Positions 7,839 to 16,132 of a DNA stretch of 64,000 nt are shown here, piece by piece. A program made the translations under genes and the position numbers. The stretch covers positions 248,001-312,000 of the forward strand of contig NZ_JACSQY010000003.1 in the NCBI RefSeq assembly GCF_014836415.1. Reading direction: 5' to 3'. A model generated the notes under the pieces. The model made no database searches, was not told the DNA's origin, and was given only the letters and a program-made list of their open reading frames with translations. This DNA is from Sporosarcina gallistercoris. GTDB taxonomy: Bacteria > Bacillota > Bacilli > Bacillales_A > Planococcaceae. The stretch's first letter is position 1, and every line of letters begins with the position of its first letter.

Positions 7839-10250
7839 ATGTACGTATCAACGAAATGGCTAGAAAACTATGTAGATACAAAAGGCATCGCACCTGCGGA
7901 TCTTGCTGAAAAGATTACACGTGCGGGAATTGAAGTCGATACGATTATCGACCGTTCTGAAGGACTGACAAACATCGTTGTCGGACATGTTGAATCATGT
8001 GAAAAACATCCGGAAGCAGACAAATTGAATATTTGCCAAGTGAACATCGGCGAAGAAACCGTTCAAATCATTTGTGGTGCTCCGAACGTAGCGGCTGGTC
8101 AAAATATCATTGCTGCTCTCCCTGGCGCGAAATTGCCAGGAGGCATAAAGATAAAAAAAGCGAAACTCCGTGGCGAAGTATCTAACGGCATGATCTGTTC
8201 TCTTCAAGAACTCGGGATTGAAGGGAAAACTGTCGCTAAAGCTTATGCGGAAGGTATATATGTACTTCCAGCTGACGCTATACCAGGTACAGATGCACGT
8301 TCATTAGTCGGTTTGGATGATATCATTTTAGAACTCGATTTGACGCCAAATCGCGCGGACGCACTCAGTATGCTAGGAGTTGCATATGAAGTCGGTGCGA
8401 TTTTATCAGAAGATGTCAAGCTTCCAAAGATCGAATACACAGCTTCGAACGAAAAAGCAGAAGATGTATTGTCATTGAAAGTCGAAGCTAAGGAAGACAA
8501 CCCGATGTACATTGCTAAAGTTGTGAAGAACGTCAAAGTTGCAGAGTCTCCTCTCTGGCTTCAAAACTATTTGATGGCTGCTGGCGTTCGTCCTCATAAC
8601 AACGTCGTCGACATTACAAATTTCGTATTGCTTGAGTATGGCCAGCCGTTGCACGCTTTCGATTATGATCGACTTGCAACGAAAGAAATCGTCGTTCGTC
8701 ACGCTGTTGAAGGGGAAAAGATGACAACATTGGATGACGTCGAACGTACATTGCATGCAGATCAGCTTGTGATTACGAATGGTAAAGAACCAGTAGCACT
8801 TGCAGGTGTCATGGGTGGAGCGAATTCAGAAGTTCACGATGGCACAACGACTGTAGTCATTGAGTCGGCTTATTTTGCCCCTGCTTCCGTGCGTAAAACT
8901 TCAAAAGACGTCGGTTTGCGCAGCGACGCAAGTACTCGTTTTGAAAAAGGAGTAGACCCGAATCGCGTAGCTGAAGCTGCAGAACGTGCTGCTCAGCTGA
9001 TGGCAGATTTGGCTGGCGGTGAAGTCTTGGCCGGCTCTGTTCAATTCGATGAGTTGAACAAAGAATCCGTCCGAATTTTGTTATCACCGGATTATGTGAA
9101 CAAGCGTCTAGGAATGAAGATTCCGATGGACGAAATGGTTTCGATATTAGGTCGTCTTCAAATACCTGTAGAAGCGGCGAATGGTCAATTGATCGTTGAC
9201 GCTCCTACACGCAGACAGGATTTGCGCATTAAAGAGGATTTGATCGAAGAAATAGCACGTCTTCATGGGTACGATGAAATCCCGATGACGTTGCCGATTG
9301 GCGAGAGTGTTCCAGGCGGGCTGAATAGCTTCCAGGAAAAACGTCGTCTCGTACGCCGCTATCTCGAGAGTGCTGGTCTTTATCAGGCAATCACATATTC
9401 ACTAACTTCACGTGCGGAATCCCAAAGCTTTGCACTTGAGACAGCGCCGGTTACAGAACTGCTCATGCCAATGAGTGAAGATCGAAGCGTATTGCGCCAG
9501 AGCTTGCTTCCTCATTTGCTGGATGCAACGACGTATAACGTAGCGCGTCGCATAGACACGGTTGCGTTGTATGAGACGGGTTCGGTATTCCTTGGAACGC
9601 AAGAAGATGGGCTTCCAAAAGAAGTCGGTCACGTTGCAGCAGTGATCACCGGCAAATGGGTGGACCACGCATGGCAGCAGGAAACAAAGAAAGTCGACTT
9701 CTTTGTGATGAAAGGAATCGTTGAAGGGCTTATGGATACACTCGGCCTTACCGAGAAAGTGACCTATGCGAAAGCGGCACATGACGGCTTGCATCCTGGC
9801 AGAACGGCAGATGTTTTGTTGGATGGTAAGGTAGTCGGTATGCTCGGTCAATTGCATCCGACTGAACAGAAAAAACGTGATTTGAAAGAGACATATGTGA
9901 TGGAGATGAACTTAGCGCGATTGCTGACGGAATCTGCTGAAGCACTTGTGTATGAGCAAGTACCGCGCTATCCATCAATGTCCCGTGATATCGCGCTCGT
10001 CGTATCGAGAGATGTGGCAGCTGGAAGTTTGGTGGGAATCATTGAAGAAGCAGGCGGCAAGTTGCTGAAAGATGTGTCGGTATTCGACTTGTACGAAGGT
10101 GACAAAGTCGAAGAAGGCACCAAGTCTCTTGCATTCTCATTAACGTATTTCGATGCGGAACGAACGTTGACGGATGAGGAAGTGGTCACGCGTCACGACA
10201 AAGTACTTTCAGCATTAAAAGAGAAATCAGGCGCTGTATTACGCGGGTGA
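7839..10250 (+). CDS. pheT: Phenylalanine-tRNA ligase beta subunit
   Basis: This is an 803-residue beta subunit of the usual bacterial length. An N-terminal tRNA-binding EMAP-like domain (residues about 40-150; VVGHVESCEKHPEADKLNIC) comes first. The B3/B4 editing domain (RPHNNVVDITNFVLLEYGQPLHAFDYD), the B5 domain (RRQDLRIKEDLIEEIARLHGYDEIP), the catalytic-like core and a C-terminal ferredoxin-fold anticodon-binding domain (YPSMSRDIALVV) follow. AAGGAGGAG precedes the ATG. It is co-transcribed with pheS under T-box control, and a strong terminator follows the stop. Confidence 0.96.
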   Translation: MYVSTKWLENYVDTKGIAPADLAEKITRAGIEVDTIIDRSEGLTNIVVGHVESCEKHPEADKLNICQVNIGEETVQIICGAPNVAAGQNIIAALPGAKLPGGIKIKKAKLRGEVSNGMICSLQELGIEGKTVAKAYAEGIYVLPADAIPGTDARSLVGLDDIILELDLTPNRADALSMLGVAYEVGAILSEDVKLPKIEYTASNEKAEDVLSLKVEAKEDNPMYIAKVVKNVKVAESPLWLQNYLMAAGVRPHNNVVDITNFVLLEYGQPLHAFDYDRLATKEIVVRHAVEGEKMTTLDDVERTLHADQLVITNGKEPVALAGVMGGANSEVHDGTTTVVIESAYFAPASVRKTSKDVGLRSDASTRFEKGVDPNRVAEAAERAAQLMADLAGGEVLAGSVQFDELNKESVRILLSPDYVNKRLGMKIPMDEMVSILGRLQIPVEAANGQLIVDAPTRRQDLRIKEDLIEEIARLHGYDEIPMTLPIGESVPGGLNSFQEKRRLVRRYLESAGLYQAITYSLTSRAESQSFALETAPVTELLMPMSEDRSVLRQSLLPHLLDATTYNVARRIDTVALYETGSVFLGTQEDGLPKEVGHVAAVITGKWVDHAWQQETKKVDFFVMKGIVEGLMDTLGLTEKVTYAKAAHDGLHPGRTADVLLDGKVVGMLGQLHPTEQKKRDLKETYVMEMNLARLLTESAEALVYEQVPRYPSMSRDIALVVSRDVAAGSLVGIIEEAGGKLLKDVSVFDLYEGDKVEEGTKSLAFSLTYFDAERTLTDEEVVTRHDKVLSALKEKSGAVLRG

Positions 10251-10260
10251 TTGAAGATGA

Positions 10261-10306
10261 AAACCAGAGGGAGAACCGGCAGATGCCAGTTCTCCCTCTG
10301 GTTTTT
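10261..10306 (+). terminator. Terminator of the pheST operon
   Basis: AAACCAGAGGGAGAAC pairs perfectly with GTTCTCCCTCTGGTTT around a 12-base loop and is followed by TTTT, 10 bases after the pheT stop. Confidence 0.93.
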
Positions 10307-10341
10307 CGTGCGTGGAGAAGTGAGTTGCGCGATGGAAGTGG

Positions 10342-10593
10342 AACCCGCTCGTTTCGAGTGTGAACCCGCCCGTTTCGTAAGGGAACCCGCTCGTTTAGCG
10401 AGGAAACCCGCCCGTTTCGTAAGGGAACCCGCTCGTTTAGCGAGGAAACCCGCTCGTTTCGTAAGGGAACCCGCTCGTTTAGCGAGGAAACCCGCTCGTT
10501 TCGTAAGGGAACCCGCTCGTTTAGCCGCGGCACGCGTCCGTTTCGCGAGAGAACCCACTCGATTAGCTGAGGAACCCGCCCGTTCCCGCGGCA
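10342..10593. repeat. Tandem array of twelve 21-bp units (array 1)
   Basis: Twelve contiguous 21-bp units start with AACCCGCYCGTTT at 10342, 10363, 10384 and so on without any spacer. The second half alternates between two types, CGTAAGGG and AGCGAGGA, giving a 42-bp super-period in the middle; units 10-12 are degenerate. The AGCGAG type forms a small CTCG/CGAG hairpin. Because 21 is divisible by three, all frames stay open and produce meaningless repetitive ORFs. Together with the adjoining sequence it fills the 581-bp gap between pheT and the NERD gene; nothing else is recognisable there besides the pheT terminator. Confidence 0.95.
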
Positions 10594-10831
10594 GGCGAAC
10601 ATTATCAACGAGTATCCATGATCGCGACCAATCCATCTTTCCTGAATCCCAACAGCAAAACTAGTCTGGGTGCTTAACTAACCCGAAGGATATTGAGGTA
10701 TATCACATGCATCCACCGCTCACTAAAAATCAAAAGTGAATTGTATCAAAAACGTGATAATGCTATTTTCGACCAAAGTCTTCCTTTGCAATGGAAGAAA
10801 GGCTAGACTAAAGAAAAAAGGGGTGCCGCCA

Positions 10832-11785
10832 TTGATCTATAAACATCGAACCAAGCCACGACTATTAAGAGGGCTGATAGCTTTAGAGAAACGTCTTTCG
10901 CCAACGCATGAAAAATACGATTACATCCAAAATGAAGTCTATAAGACACGTGCCGGGTACGGAGGCGAGCAAGAGTACGATCGCTACATGAAAGAAGTCC
11001 GCACTGACTATCCACACGCCATACTCCACGATCTTTCCCTACAACACGAAGGCGTCCATTTTCAAATCGATTCACTTTTCATCACACCAGACTCTATCAT
11101 CATATCGGAAATAAAAAATATTGCTGACAAAATTCATATCAAAGCCAACCCCACGCAATTTATGAAACAGCTATCTGACGGAACGAGGTTGTTGTTTCGA
11201 AGTCCCATTGCAGAAGTGGAACGCAAAATCCAGTTTCTTGAAAAATGGCTAGCTAGCCGCAATGTGGATGTAAAAGTGAAAGGGCTAATTGTATTTGCAT
11301 ATAATAATGAAATATTTATCGAAGAAAAGCCTTCGATGGAAGTGATTACAGCCTATGAGTCACCTACTTATTTCCGTTCTTTGGTCCCTCAGAAAGAGGT
11401 TTTAAAGGGTCTGGACATCGAAAGAATTGCGAAGGCGCTAGCACGCGGGCATAAGGAGTACAACCCATTTCCCATAACTGCCCGATATAAGATAGCCGAA
11501 CGGGATGTACGGGCGGGAGTCTTTTGTACAGCATGTGAAATTCCCGTAATTATGAGATGGTCGGAGTTAAGATGGCATTGCCCAGCATGTGGTGTACGAG
11601 AAATCGGAAGTCACCAAAATGCGGTAATAGATTGGTTCATGCTGATGCCCGGGCCGCTGACCAATCGAAAGTTTTGTGAGTTCACAGGGATCACCAATCG
11701 ACACACTGCAAAAAGGATGCTGGCTCGATCAGAAATTCAAAAGCTAGGGAAAGGCCGAGGAAGTCGTTACACATTATTAATATAG
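10832..11785 (+). CDS. NERD (nuclease-related) domain protein with zinc ribbon
   Basis: The 317-residue product starts with a NERD domain, a PD-(D/E)XK-like fold. GGEQEYDRYM, HFQIDSLFITPDSIIISEIKN (the Asp and Glu-x-Lys pattern) and the following KANPTQFMKQ match the family. Near residues 230-255 is a CxxC...CPAC zinc ribbon, and the C-terminus looks like a small winged-helix or HTH segment (NRKFCEFTGITNRHTAKRML). NERD proteins are presumed DNA-processing nucleases; no substrate is known. The start is a TTG preceded by AAAAAGGGGTG; upstream in-frame codons lack a binding site. The gene stands alone, with a 21-bp tandem array on each side, and interrupts the pheT-rnhC junction of B. subtilis. 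Confidence 0.8.
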   Translation: MIYKHRTKPRLLRGLIALEKRLSPTHEKYDYIQNEVYKTRAGYGGEQEYDRYMKEVRTDYPHAILHDLSLQHEGVHFQIDSLFITPDSIIISEIKNIADKIHIKANPTQFMKQLSDGTRLLFRSPIAEVERKIQFLEKWLASRNVDVKVKGLIVFAYNNEIFIEEKPSMEVITAYESPTYFRSLVPQKEVLKGLDIERIAKALARGHKEYNPFPITARYKIAERDVRAGVFCTACEIPVIMRWSELRWHCPACGVREIGSHQNAVIDWFMLMPGPLTNRKFCEFTGITNRHTAKRMLARSEIQKLGKGRGSRYTLLI

Positions 11786-11822
11786 ATTATTTATGTAGGA
11801 TAAAAAACAAGTGATGATTTGT

Positions 11823-11847
11823 GCGCTTCGCCGTGCGAAGCGTTTTT
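11823..11847 (+). terminator. Terminator of the NERD gene
   Basis: CGCTTCG pairs with CGAAGCG around a five-base loop and is followed by TTTTT, 38 bases after the stop. An almost identical hairpin without the T run occurs at 27187-27205. Confidence 0.85.
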
Positions 11848-12048
11848 GTCTTTCTGCTGAATCACTTTGATTGATAAAAGCCTTCATATTTTCTGCACCA
11901 AAACCTCAATAATTACTTCCATCAATTCTTCTCTATGTTCGAGAACTATTCCTTTTCCTAATTCAAAACCAAGACCAAGACTAATTGGTGTGCTCCGCTC
12001 CGCTTCGCATTTAGGGAGGAAAAGGGGGGAGTGAGGATGCTCCCAAGC

Positions 12049-12384
12049 AACCCGCCCGTTCTGCACCAAAACCCGCTCGTTTCCGCGAGCAACCCGCTCG
12101 TTCCGCACCAGAACCCGCTCATTTCCGTGAGCAACCCGCCCGTTTCCGTGAGCAACCCGCTCGTTTCCGCGAGCAACCCGCCCGTTCCGCGCCAGAACCC
12201 GCTCGTTTCCACGAGCAACCCGCCCGTTCTGCACCAGAACCCGCTCGTTTCCACGAGCAACCCGCCCGTTCCGCGCCAGAACCCGCCCGTTCCGCGCCAG
12301 AACCCGCCCGTTCCGCGCCAGAACCCGCTCGTTTCCGCGAGCAACCCGCCCGTTCTGCACCAGAACCCGCTCGTTTTCGCAAGC
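12049..12384. repeat. Tandem array of sixteen 21-bp units (array 2)
   Basis: Sixteen contiguous 21-bp units begin AACCCGCYCGTT, the same unit core as array 1, but have different second halves: TCCGCGAGC (with TCCACGAGC and TCCGTGAGC variants) and CCGCGCCAG or CTGCACCAG. In the first type GCTCG and CGAGC pair to form a hairpin within each unit. There are no unique spacers, so it is not a CRISPR array. It ends 35 bp before the rnhC stop codon. The rest of the 11848-12048 gap shows nothing recognisable. Confidence 0.95.
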
Positions 12385-12418
12385 AACCCAATCCATTCCA
12401 TTCCATTCCTAAAATCCC

Positions 12419-13363
12419 TCATCCGCGCGTCTTCGCAGCTAATACCGTAGCCTTCTTGGCATTTGCAAAATGCCACTTCGTCATCGAACGCAAAAACGGT
12501 TCGCCTTTTGCGAGTAAAATGGCTGCAGCGGTTTCGTCCACCTTCTTACTAGCACCCTTTGGGAGAGTCCGTCCCGCCAATTCACTCAATCGGTCCATTT
12601 CATCCAAAAATGCTACACGCGCGATAATCGATGCTGCTGCAACGGCAACATGTAATCCTTCCGCTTTCGTTGAAAATAACACGTTTTCCCGGACAATCTC
12701 TCGTTCATTCTTCAAATGGTTGTAGTACACTCCACGCTCAGCAAATTGGTCTATTAAAATATAATCTGGACGTTCCTCTTCCAATTTACGTAATACATGG
12801 CGGATCGCCTGATTGTGAAGCAATGCTTTAATTTTCCCTTGAGACCAGCCTTTTGCTTGCACGGTATTGTACTTCTCATTTTGTAATGTAAGGACACTAT
12901 ACGTCAGCACCGATTTCAAATCAGGGGCAATCGATCTCATATAGGGGTCCGTCAGCAACTTCGAGTCTTTCACACCAAGTTCAGCAACAAGAGGAATCTG
13001 ATCTGCCCGTACATAACAGGCGCAAACTGTCACGGGGCCAAAGAAATCGCCGGTCCCGGTTTCATCCGATCCAATCACGGAAAGCGTTTCAAGTCGATCG
13101 GGCAGAACAGTCCCTTTCGTCAGAGGTTTTTTAATCGAAGCACTCGAACCGGCATCCATTCCTGATTCCCATTTGGCGGCCTCCTGTTCAGCACCGCCAC
13201 CTTGAAAAAGGACTTTTCCTGAACGATACGCAGTAATTGATGCATTCGCCGTTTTTGCAGCAAACACAACCCCGGGTGCATCCCGCTTCACGACATCACT
13301 CGCATAATAGGCTTTTAACGCAGTCAATTTTTCATCCGATAAGATTATTACAGAATTCGCCAA
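12419..13363 (-). CDS. rnhC: Ribonuclease HIII
   Basis: The 314-residue product has the N-terminal TBP-like substrate-binding extension typical of RNase HIII (residues 1-85). The RNase H catalytic core starts at GSDETGTGDFFGPVTVCA (the Asp-Glu pair of HII/HIII), continues with KDSKLLTD and has the DQFAERGVYYN segment. It cuts the RNA strand of RNA-DNA hybrids in the cytoplasm. It is on the opposite strand to the zapA operon and divergent from it, as in B. subtilis. GAAAGGATGATTTG precedes the ATG. Confidence 0.94.
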   Translation of the reverse strand: MANSVIILSDEKLTALKAYYASDVVKRDAPGVVFAAKTANASITAYRSGKVLFQGGGAEQEAAKWESGMDAGSSASIKKPLTKGTVLPDRLETLSVIGSDETGTGDFFGPVTVCACYVRADQIPLVAELGVKDSKLLTDPYMRSIAPDLKSVLTYSVLTLQNEKYNTVQAKGWSQGKIKALLHNQAIRHVLRKLEEERPDYILIDQFAERGVYYNHLKNEREIVRENVLFSTKAEGLHVAVAAASIIARVAFLDEMDRLSELAGRTLPKGASKKVDETAAAILLAKGEPFLRSMTKWHFANAKKATVLAAKTRG

Positions 13364-13406
13364 TCAAATCATCCTTTCAAACCGTACATTCTAAAACGTT
13401 TTGTAT

Positions 13407-13434
13407 AGTATACCGTGTCACAAAGAAAGCACAA
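13407..13434 (-). promoter_or_regulatory. Probable SigA promoter of rnhC
   Basis: On the minus strand TTGTGC (13429-13434), a 16-base spacer and TATACT (13407-13412) lie 44 bases upstream of the rnhC start. Confidence 0.5.
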
Positions 13435-13459
13435 AAATAGATAGCTGGCAATGCCTATG

Positions 13460-13489
13460 TTCACAAATAAACCTTATTCATGGTATGAT
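13460..13489 (+). promoter_or_regulatory. Possible promoter of zapA
   Basis: TTCACA (13460-13465) and TATGAT (13484-13489) are 18 bases apart, about 33 bases before the zapA start. The -35 box is weak. Confidence 0.38.
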
Positions 13490-13522
13490 TAACTTCATAG
13501 TTTTCAGCGGGAGGTTATGGCG

Positions 13523-13783
13523 GTGGAAGAAGAACAAAAAACACGGATCACCATCGATATATACGGTCAGACGTATACCATCATCGGGACCGACTCGTCT
13601 GCTCACGTCCGACAAGTGGCCACACTCGTGGACGACCGGATGCGTGAACTCAGTGCGCGTAATCCCTATTTGGATACGACGAAGGTTGCTGTGCTGACAG
13701 CTGTCAATAGTGTACACGACTATTTGAAGTTGCAAACTGAAAAAGAATTACTTGAAGAAGAATTGAAAAAGTTGAAGGGCTGA
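13523..13783 (+). CDS. zapA: Cell division protein ZapA
   Basis: The 86-residue cytoplasmic protein binds and bundles FtsZ at the Z-ring. The N-terminal TRITIDIYGQTYTIIG strand pattern and the C-terminal coiled coil (YLKLQTEKELLEEELKKL) define the family. An in-frame ATG at 13517 is only two bases from the GGGAGG site, whereas the GTG at 13523 is eight bases away and gives the family's usual length, so GTG is preferred. The gene follows divergent rnhC and precedes cvpA by nine bases, as in B. subtilis. Confidence 0.88.
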   Translation: MEEEQKTRITIDIYGQTYTIIGTDSSAHVRQVATLVDDRMRELSARNPYLDTTKVAVLTAVNSVHDYLKLQTEKELLEEELKKLKG

Positions 13784-13792
13784 CGGCTGATC

Positions 13793-14332
13793 ATGTTAGA
13801 TATACTTATATTGTTTCTATTGGTTGGGGGACTGATTACAGGCTTTAGAAGAGGACTGCTTGTACAAGTCTTACATATGACAGGCTTTATCGTTTCGTTT
13901 ATCGTTGCATACGCGTATTACAAACAACTTGCGGATAAATTCGTACTTTGGATCCCATATCCGGGAGTCACCGCAGAGTCTAAGTTGAGCTGGTCATTCG
14001 GACAATTGGACTTGGATCAGACGTTTTATCGGTTATTAGCATTTATCCTGATTTTCTTTGTTGTAAAATTCCTACTGCAACTTGTAGTATCGATGTTCGA
14101 CTTCTTGAAACACTTGCCTGTACTTGGTTTCATCTCGCGTTTCTTTGGTGCGGCACTAGGATTTGTTGAGTTCTACATTATCGTTTTACTACTCATCAGT
14201 TTCCTTGCTTTGCTGCCAATCGACTTTGTTCAAAAATTATTAGATTCCTCATTACTGTCAAAAACGATGTTCGAGCATACGCCGGTCATTTCAGACAAAG
14301 TGAAGGAATGGTGGTACGTTTACACACAATAA
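13793..14332 (+). CDS. yshB: CvpA family membrane protein (YshB-like)
   Basis: The 179-residue protein has four predicted membrane helices (residues about 3-22, 26-45, 75-98 and 115-140). It carries the CvpA family opening LDILILFLLVGGLITGFRRG. E. coli CvpA affects colicin V production and stress resistance; the molecular role is unknown. The ATG is nine bases after zapA and lacks a strong ribosome binding site, so translational coupling to zapA is likely. A terminator follows, which separates it from polX. Confidence 0.86.
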   Translation: MLDILILFLLVGGLITGFRRGLLVQVLHMTGFIVSFIVAYAYYKQLADKFVLWIPYPGVTAESKLSWSFGQLDLDQTFYRLLAFILIFFVVKFLLQLVVSMFDFLKHLPVLGFISRFFGAALGFVEFYIIVLLLISFLALLPIDFVQKLLDSSLLSKTMFEHTPVISDKVKEWWYVYTQ

Positions 14333-14340
14333 GTCTGAGC

Positions 14341-14371
14341 AGCTTCCCCCCCGAGCGGCGGGAAGCTTTTG
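14341..14371 (+). terminator. Terminator after cvpA
   Basis: AGCTTCCC pairs with GGGAAGCT across a CCCCGAGCGGC loop region and is followed by TTTTGTT. Confidence 0.75.
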
Positions 14372-14409
14372 TTCAGTCAGGGAACGAATAGAACGAGGAG
14401 GTTTTGTTG

Positions 14410-16116
14410 ATGAACAAAAAAGTGATGATACAAACGTTGGAAAAAATTGCACTCTATATGGAATTACTAGGGGAGAATCATTTCAAAGTTGGCGCTTTCC
14501 GTAAAGCAGCGAACGTCCTTGAAGTCGATCCGAGAAGTCTAACTGAAATGGATGATATTTTGACCTTGAAGGGAATCGGGAAGGGAACAGGTGCAGTCAT
14601 TCAAGATCTAATGGACAAAGGAGAGTCCGACCTGCTGAATGAGCTTCAAGAAACGGTTCCGGCAGGGATGATACCGCTCCTCGAAATTCCTGGTCTTGGA
14701 GGCAAGCGAATCGCAAAACTTCATGAAGCGCTCGGCATCGATTCAATCGAAGCGTTAAAAGAAGCGTGTGAAAAAAATGAGGTGAGTGCACTTCCTGGTT
14801 TCGGTAAGAAAACGGAAGAGAAGCTGCTTCATGAAATTGGACAACTGGCTGAACGGAAAACATCGTTCCCACTCTGGCAGATGGTGAAATTCGTTGCAGA
14901 AGTGGAGCCCATTCTGGATGAAATTGAAGAAATCAGCAAATATTCAGTTGCGGGTAGTTTTCGAAGAACAAAAGAGCAAAGCAGTGACATGGATTTCATC
15001 ATCGTGACAGATACACCATCGGTTGTCCGTGAGAAAATGTTGAAATTACTTCCGGCTATAGAAACGATCGCAGCCGGGGATGCAAAGCTCTCCGTTACAT
15101 TGGAGTTGGAAGAGATCATCGACGCCGATTTCCGATTTGTAACGGATGCACAATTTGCGAGTGCACTGCATCATTTTACAGGCTCTAAGGAACACAACGT
15201 AAAAATGCGTCAGCTCGCTAAATCACGTGGTGAAAAAATCAGTGAATATGGTGTCGAGCAAGAAGATGGAACGATGTTGACATTCGAATCGGAAGAAGAC
15301 TTTTTTGCTCACTTCAATCTGCCGTTCATCCAACCGAACTTACGTCAAGATGGCAGGGAGTTGGATCGCATTGACGAATTGGATGGTTTGGTCGCGCTGA
15401 GTGACATCAGGGGTGACTTTCATATGCATACAACCGCGTCTGACGGTGGCTATTCGATTCGTGAAATGGCTGATGCATGCAGAACGCGTGGGTATAGCCA
15501 TATGGTGATTACAGACCACTCTCATTATTTGAAAGTGGCGAACGGTCTTACGCCCGAGCGGCTCCTCGACCAATTGAAAGAAATCCGGGAAATCAACGAA
15601 GAATATCCGGACATCGAAATTTTCAGTGGGACAGAGATGGATATCTTACCGGACGGGACACTCGATTTTGATGATGAAGTACTCGATCAGCTCGATTTTG
15701 TGATCGCTTCCATCCATTCAAGTTTCAACCAACCTCAAGAACAGATCATGGAACGATTACATTCAGCTATGAAAAATCCCCATGTCGATTTAATTGCTCA
15801 TCCGACGGGTCGTCTTATTGGAAAGCGGGATGGCTACAACCCGGATGTGCCCCAACTTATCGAGTGGGCAGCGAAATATGGTAAAATTCTTGAATTGAAC
15901 GCAAGTCCGCATCGCCTCGATCTCGACAAAGAATACTTGGAGATGGCGCAGCAGGCAGGCGTTAAGATTTCGATTAATACAGATGCCCATGCGACGGAGC
16001 AATTGGAGCTCATGTCAATCGGCGTGGAATATGCACAAAAAGCATGGTTGAAAAAAGAAAACGTCGTCAATACCTGGTCGCTGGACCGGTTCAAACAGGA
16101 AATTGTCGATAAGTGA
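14410..16116 (+). CDS. polX: Family X DNA polymerase / 3'-5' exonuclease PolX
   Basis: The 568-residue product has the PolX order. Helix-hairpin-helix motifs lie around residues 50-130 (LKGIGKGTG, IPGLGGKRIAKL, LPGFGKKTEEKL). The polymerase X nucleotidyltransferase core has AGSFRRTKEQSSDMDFII (metal-binding DMD). A C-terminal PHP exonuclease domain starts at GDFHMHTTASDGG and includes ITDHSHY. It fills short gaps in base excision repair. AGGAGG at 14396-14401 fits the ATG at 14410 rather than the upstream TTG codons. It overlaps the region just before mutS2, giving a polX-mutS2 operon as in B. subtilis. Confidence 0.94.
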   Translation: MNKKVMIQTLEKIALYMELLGENHFKVGAFRKAANVLEVDPRSLTEMDDILTLKGIGKGTGAVIQDLMDKGESDLLNELQETVPAGMIPLLEIPGLGGKRIAKLHEALGIDSIEALKEACEKNEVSALPGFGKKTEEKLLHEIGQLAERKTSFPLWQMVKFVAEVEPILDEIEEISKYSVAGSFRRTKEQSSDMDFIIVTDTPSVVREKMLKLLPAIETIAAGDAKLSVTLELEEIIDADFRFVTDAQFASALHHFTGSKEHNVKMRQLAKSRGEKISEYGVEQEDGTMLTFESEEDFFAHFNLPFIQPNLRQDGRELDRIDELDGLVALSDIRGDFHMHTTASDGGYSIREMADACRTRGYSHMVITDHSHYLKVANGLTPERLLDQLKEIREINEEYPDIEIFSGTEMDILPDGTLDFDDEVLDQLDFVIASIHSSFNQPQEQIMERLHSAMKNPHVDLIAHPTGRLIGKRDGYNPDVPQLIEWAAKYGKILELNASPHRLDLDKEYLEMAQQAGVKISINTDAHATEQLELMSIGVEYAQKAWLKKENVVNTWSLDRFKQEIVDK

Positions 16117-16132
16117 AAGGAAGAGATCCGCG

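Noticed and set aside
10186..10664. Long repetitive ORFs on both strands through 21-bp array 1
   Set aside because: A 21-bp repeat keeps every frame open; the frames have no consistent start signals and the peptides are pure repeat translations overlapping pheT and its terminator.
12049..12384. CRISPR array
   Set aside because: The repeats are contiguous with no unique spacers, the unit is only 21 bp and there are no cas genes in the window.
11884..12476. Long ORFs on both strands through 21-bp array 2
   Set aside because: Same artefact of the 21-bp period; one of them also overlaps the rnhC 3' end.
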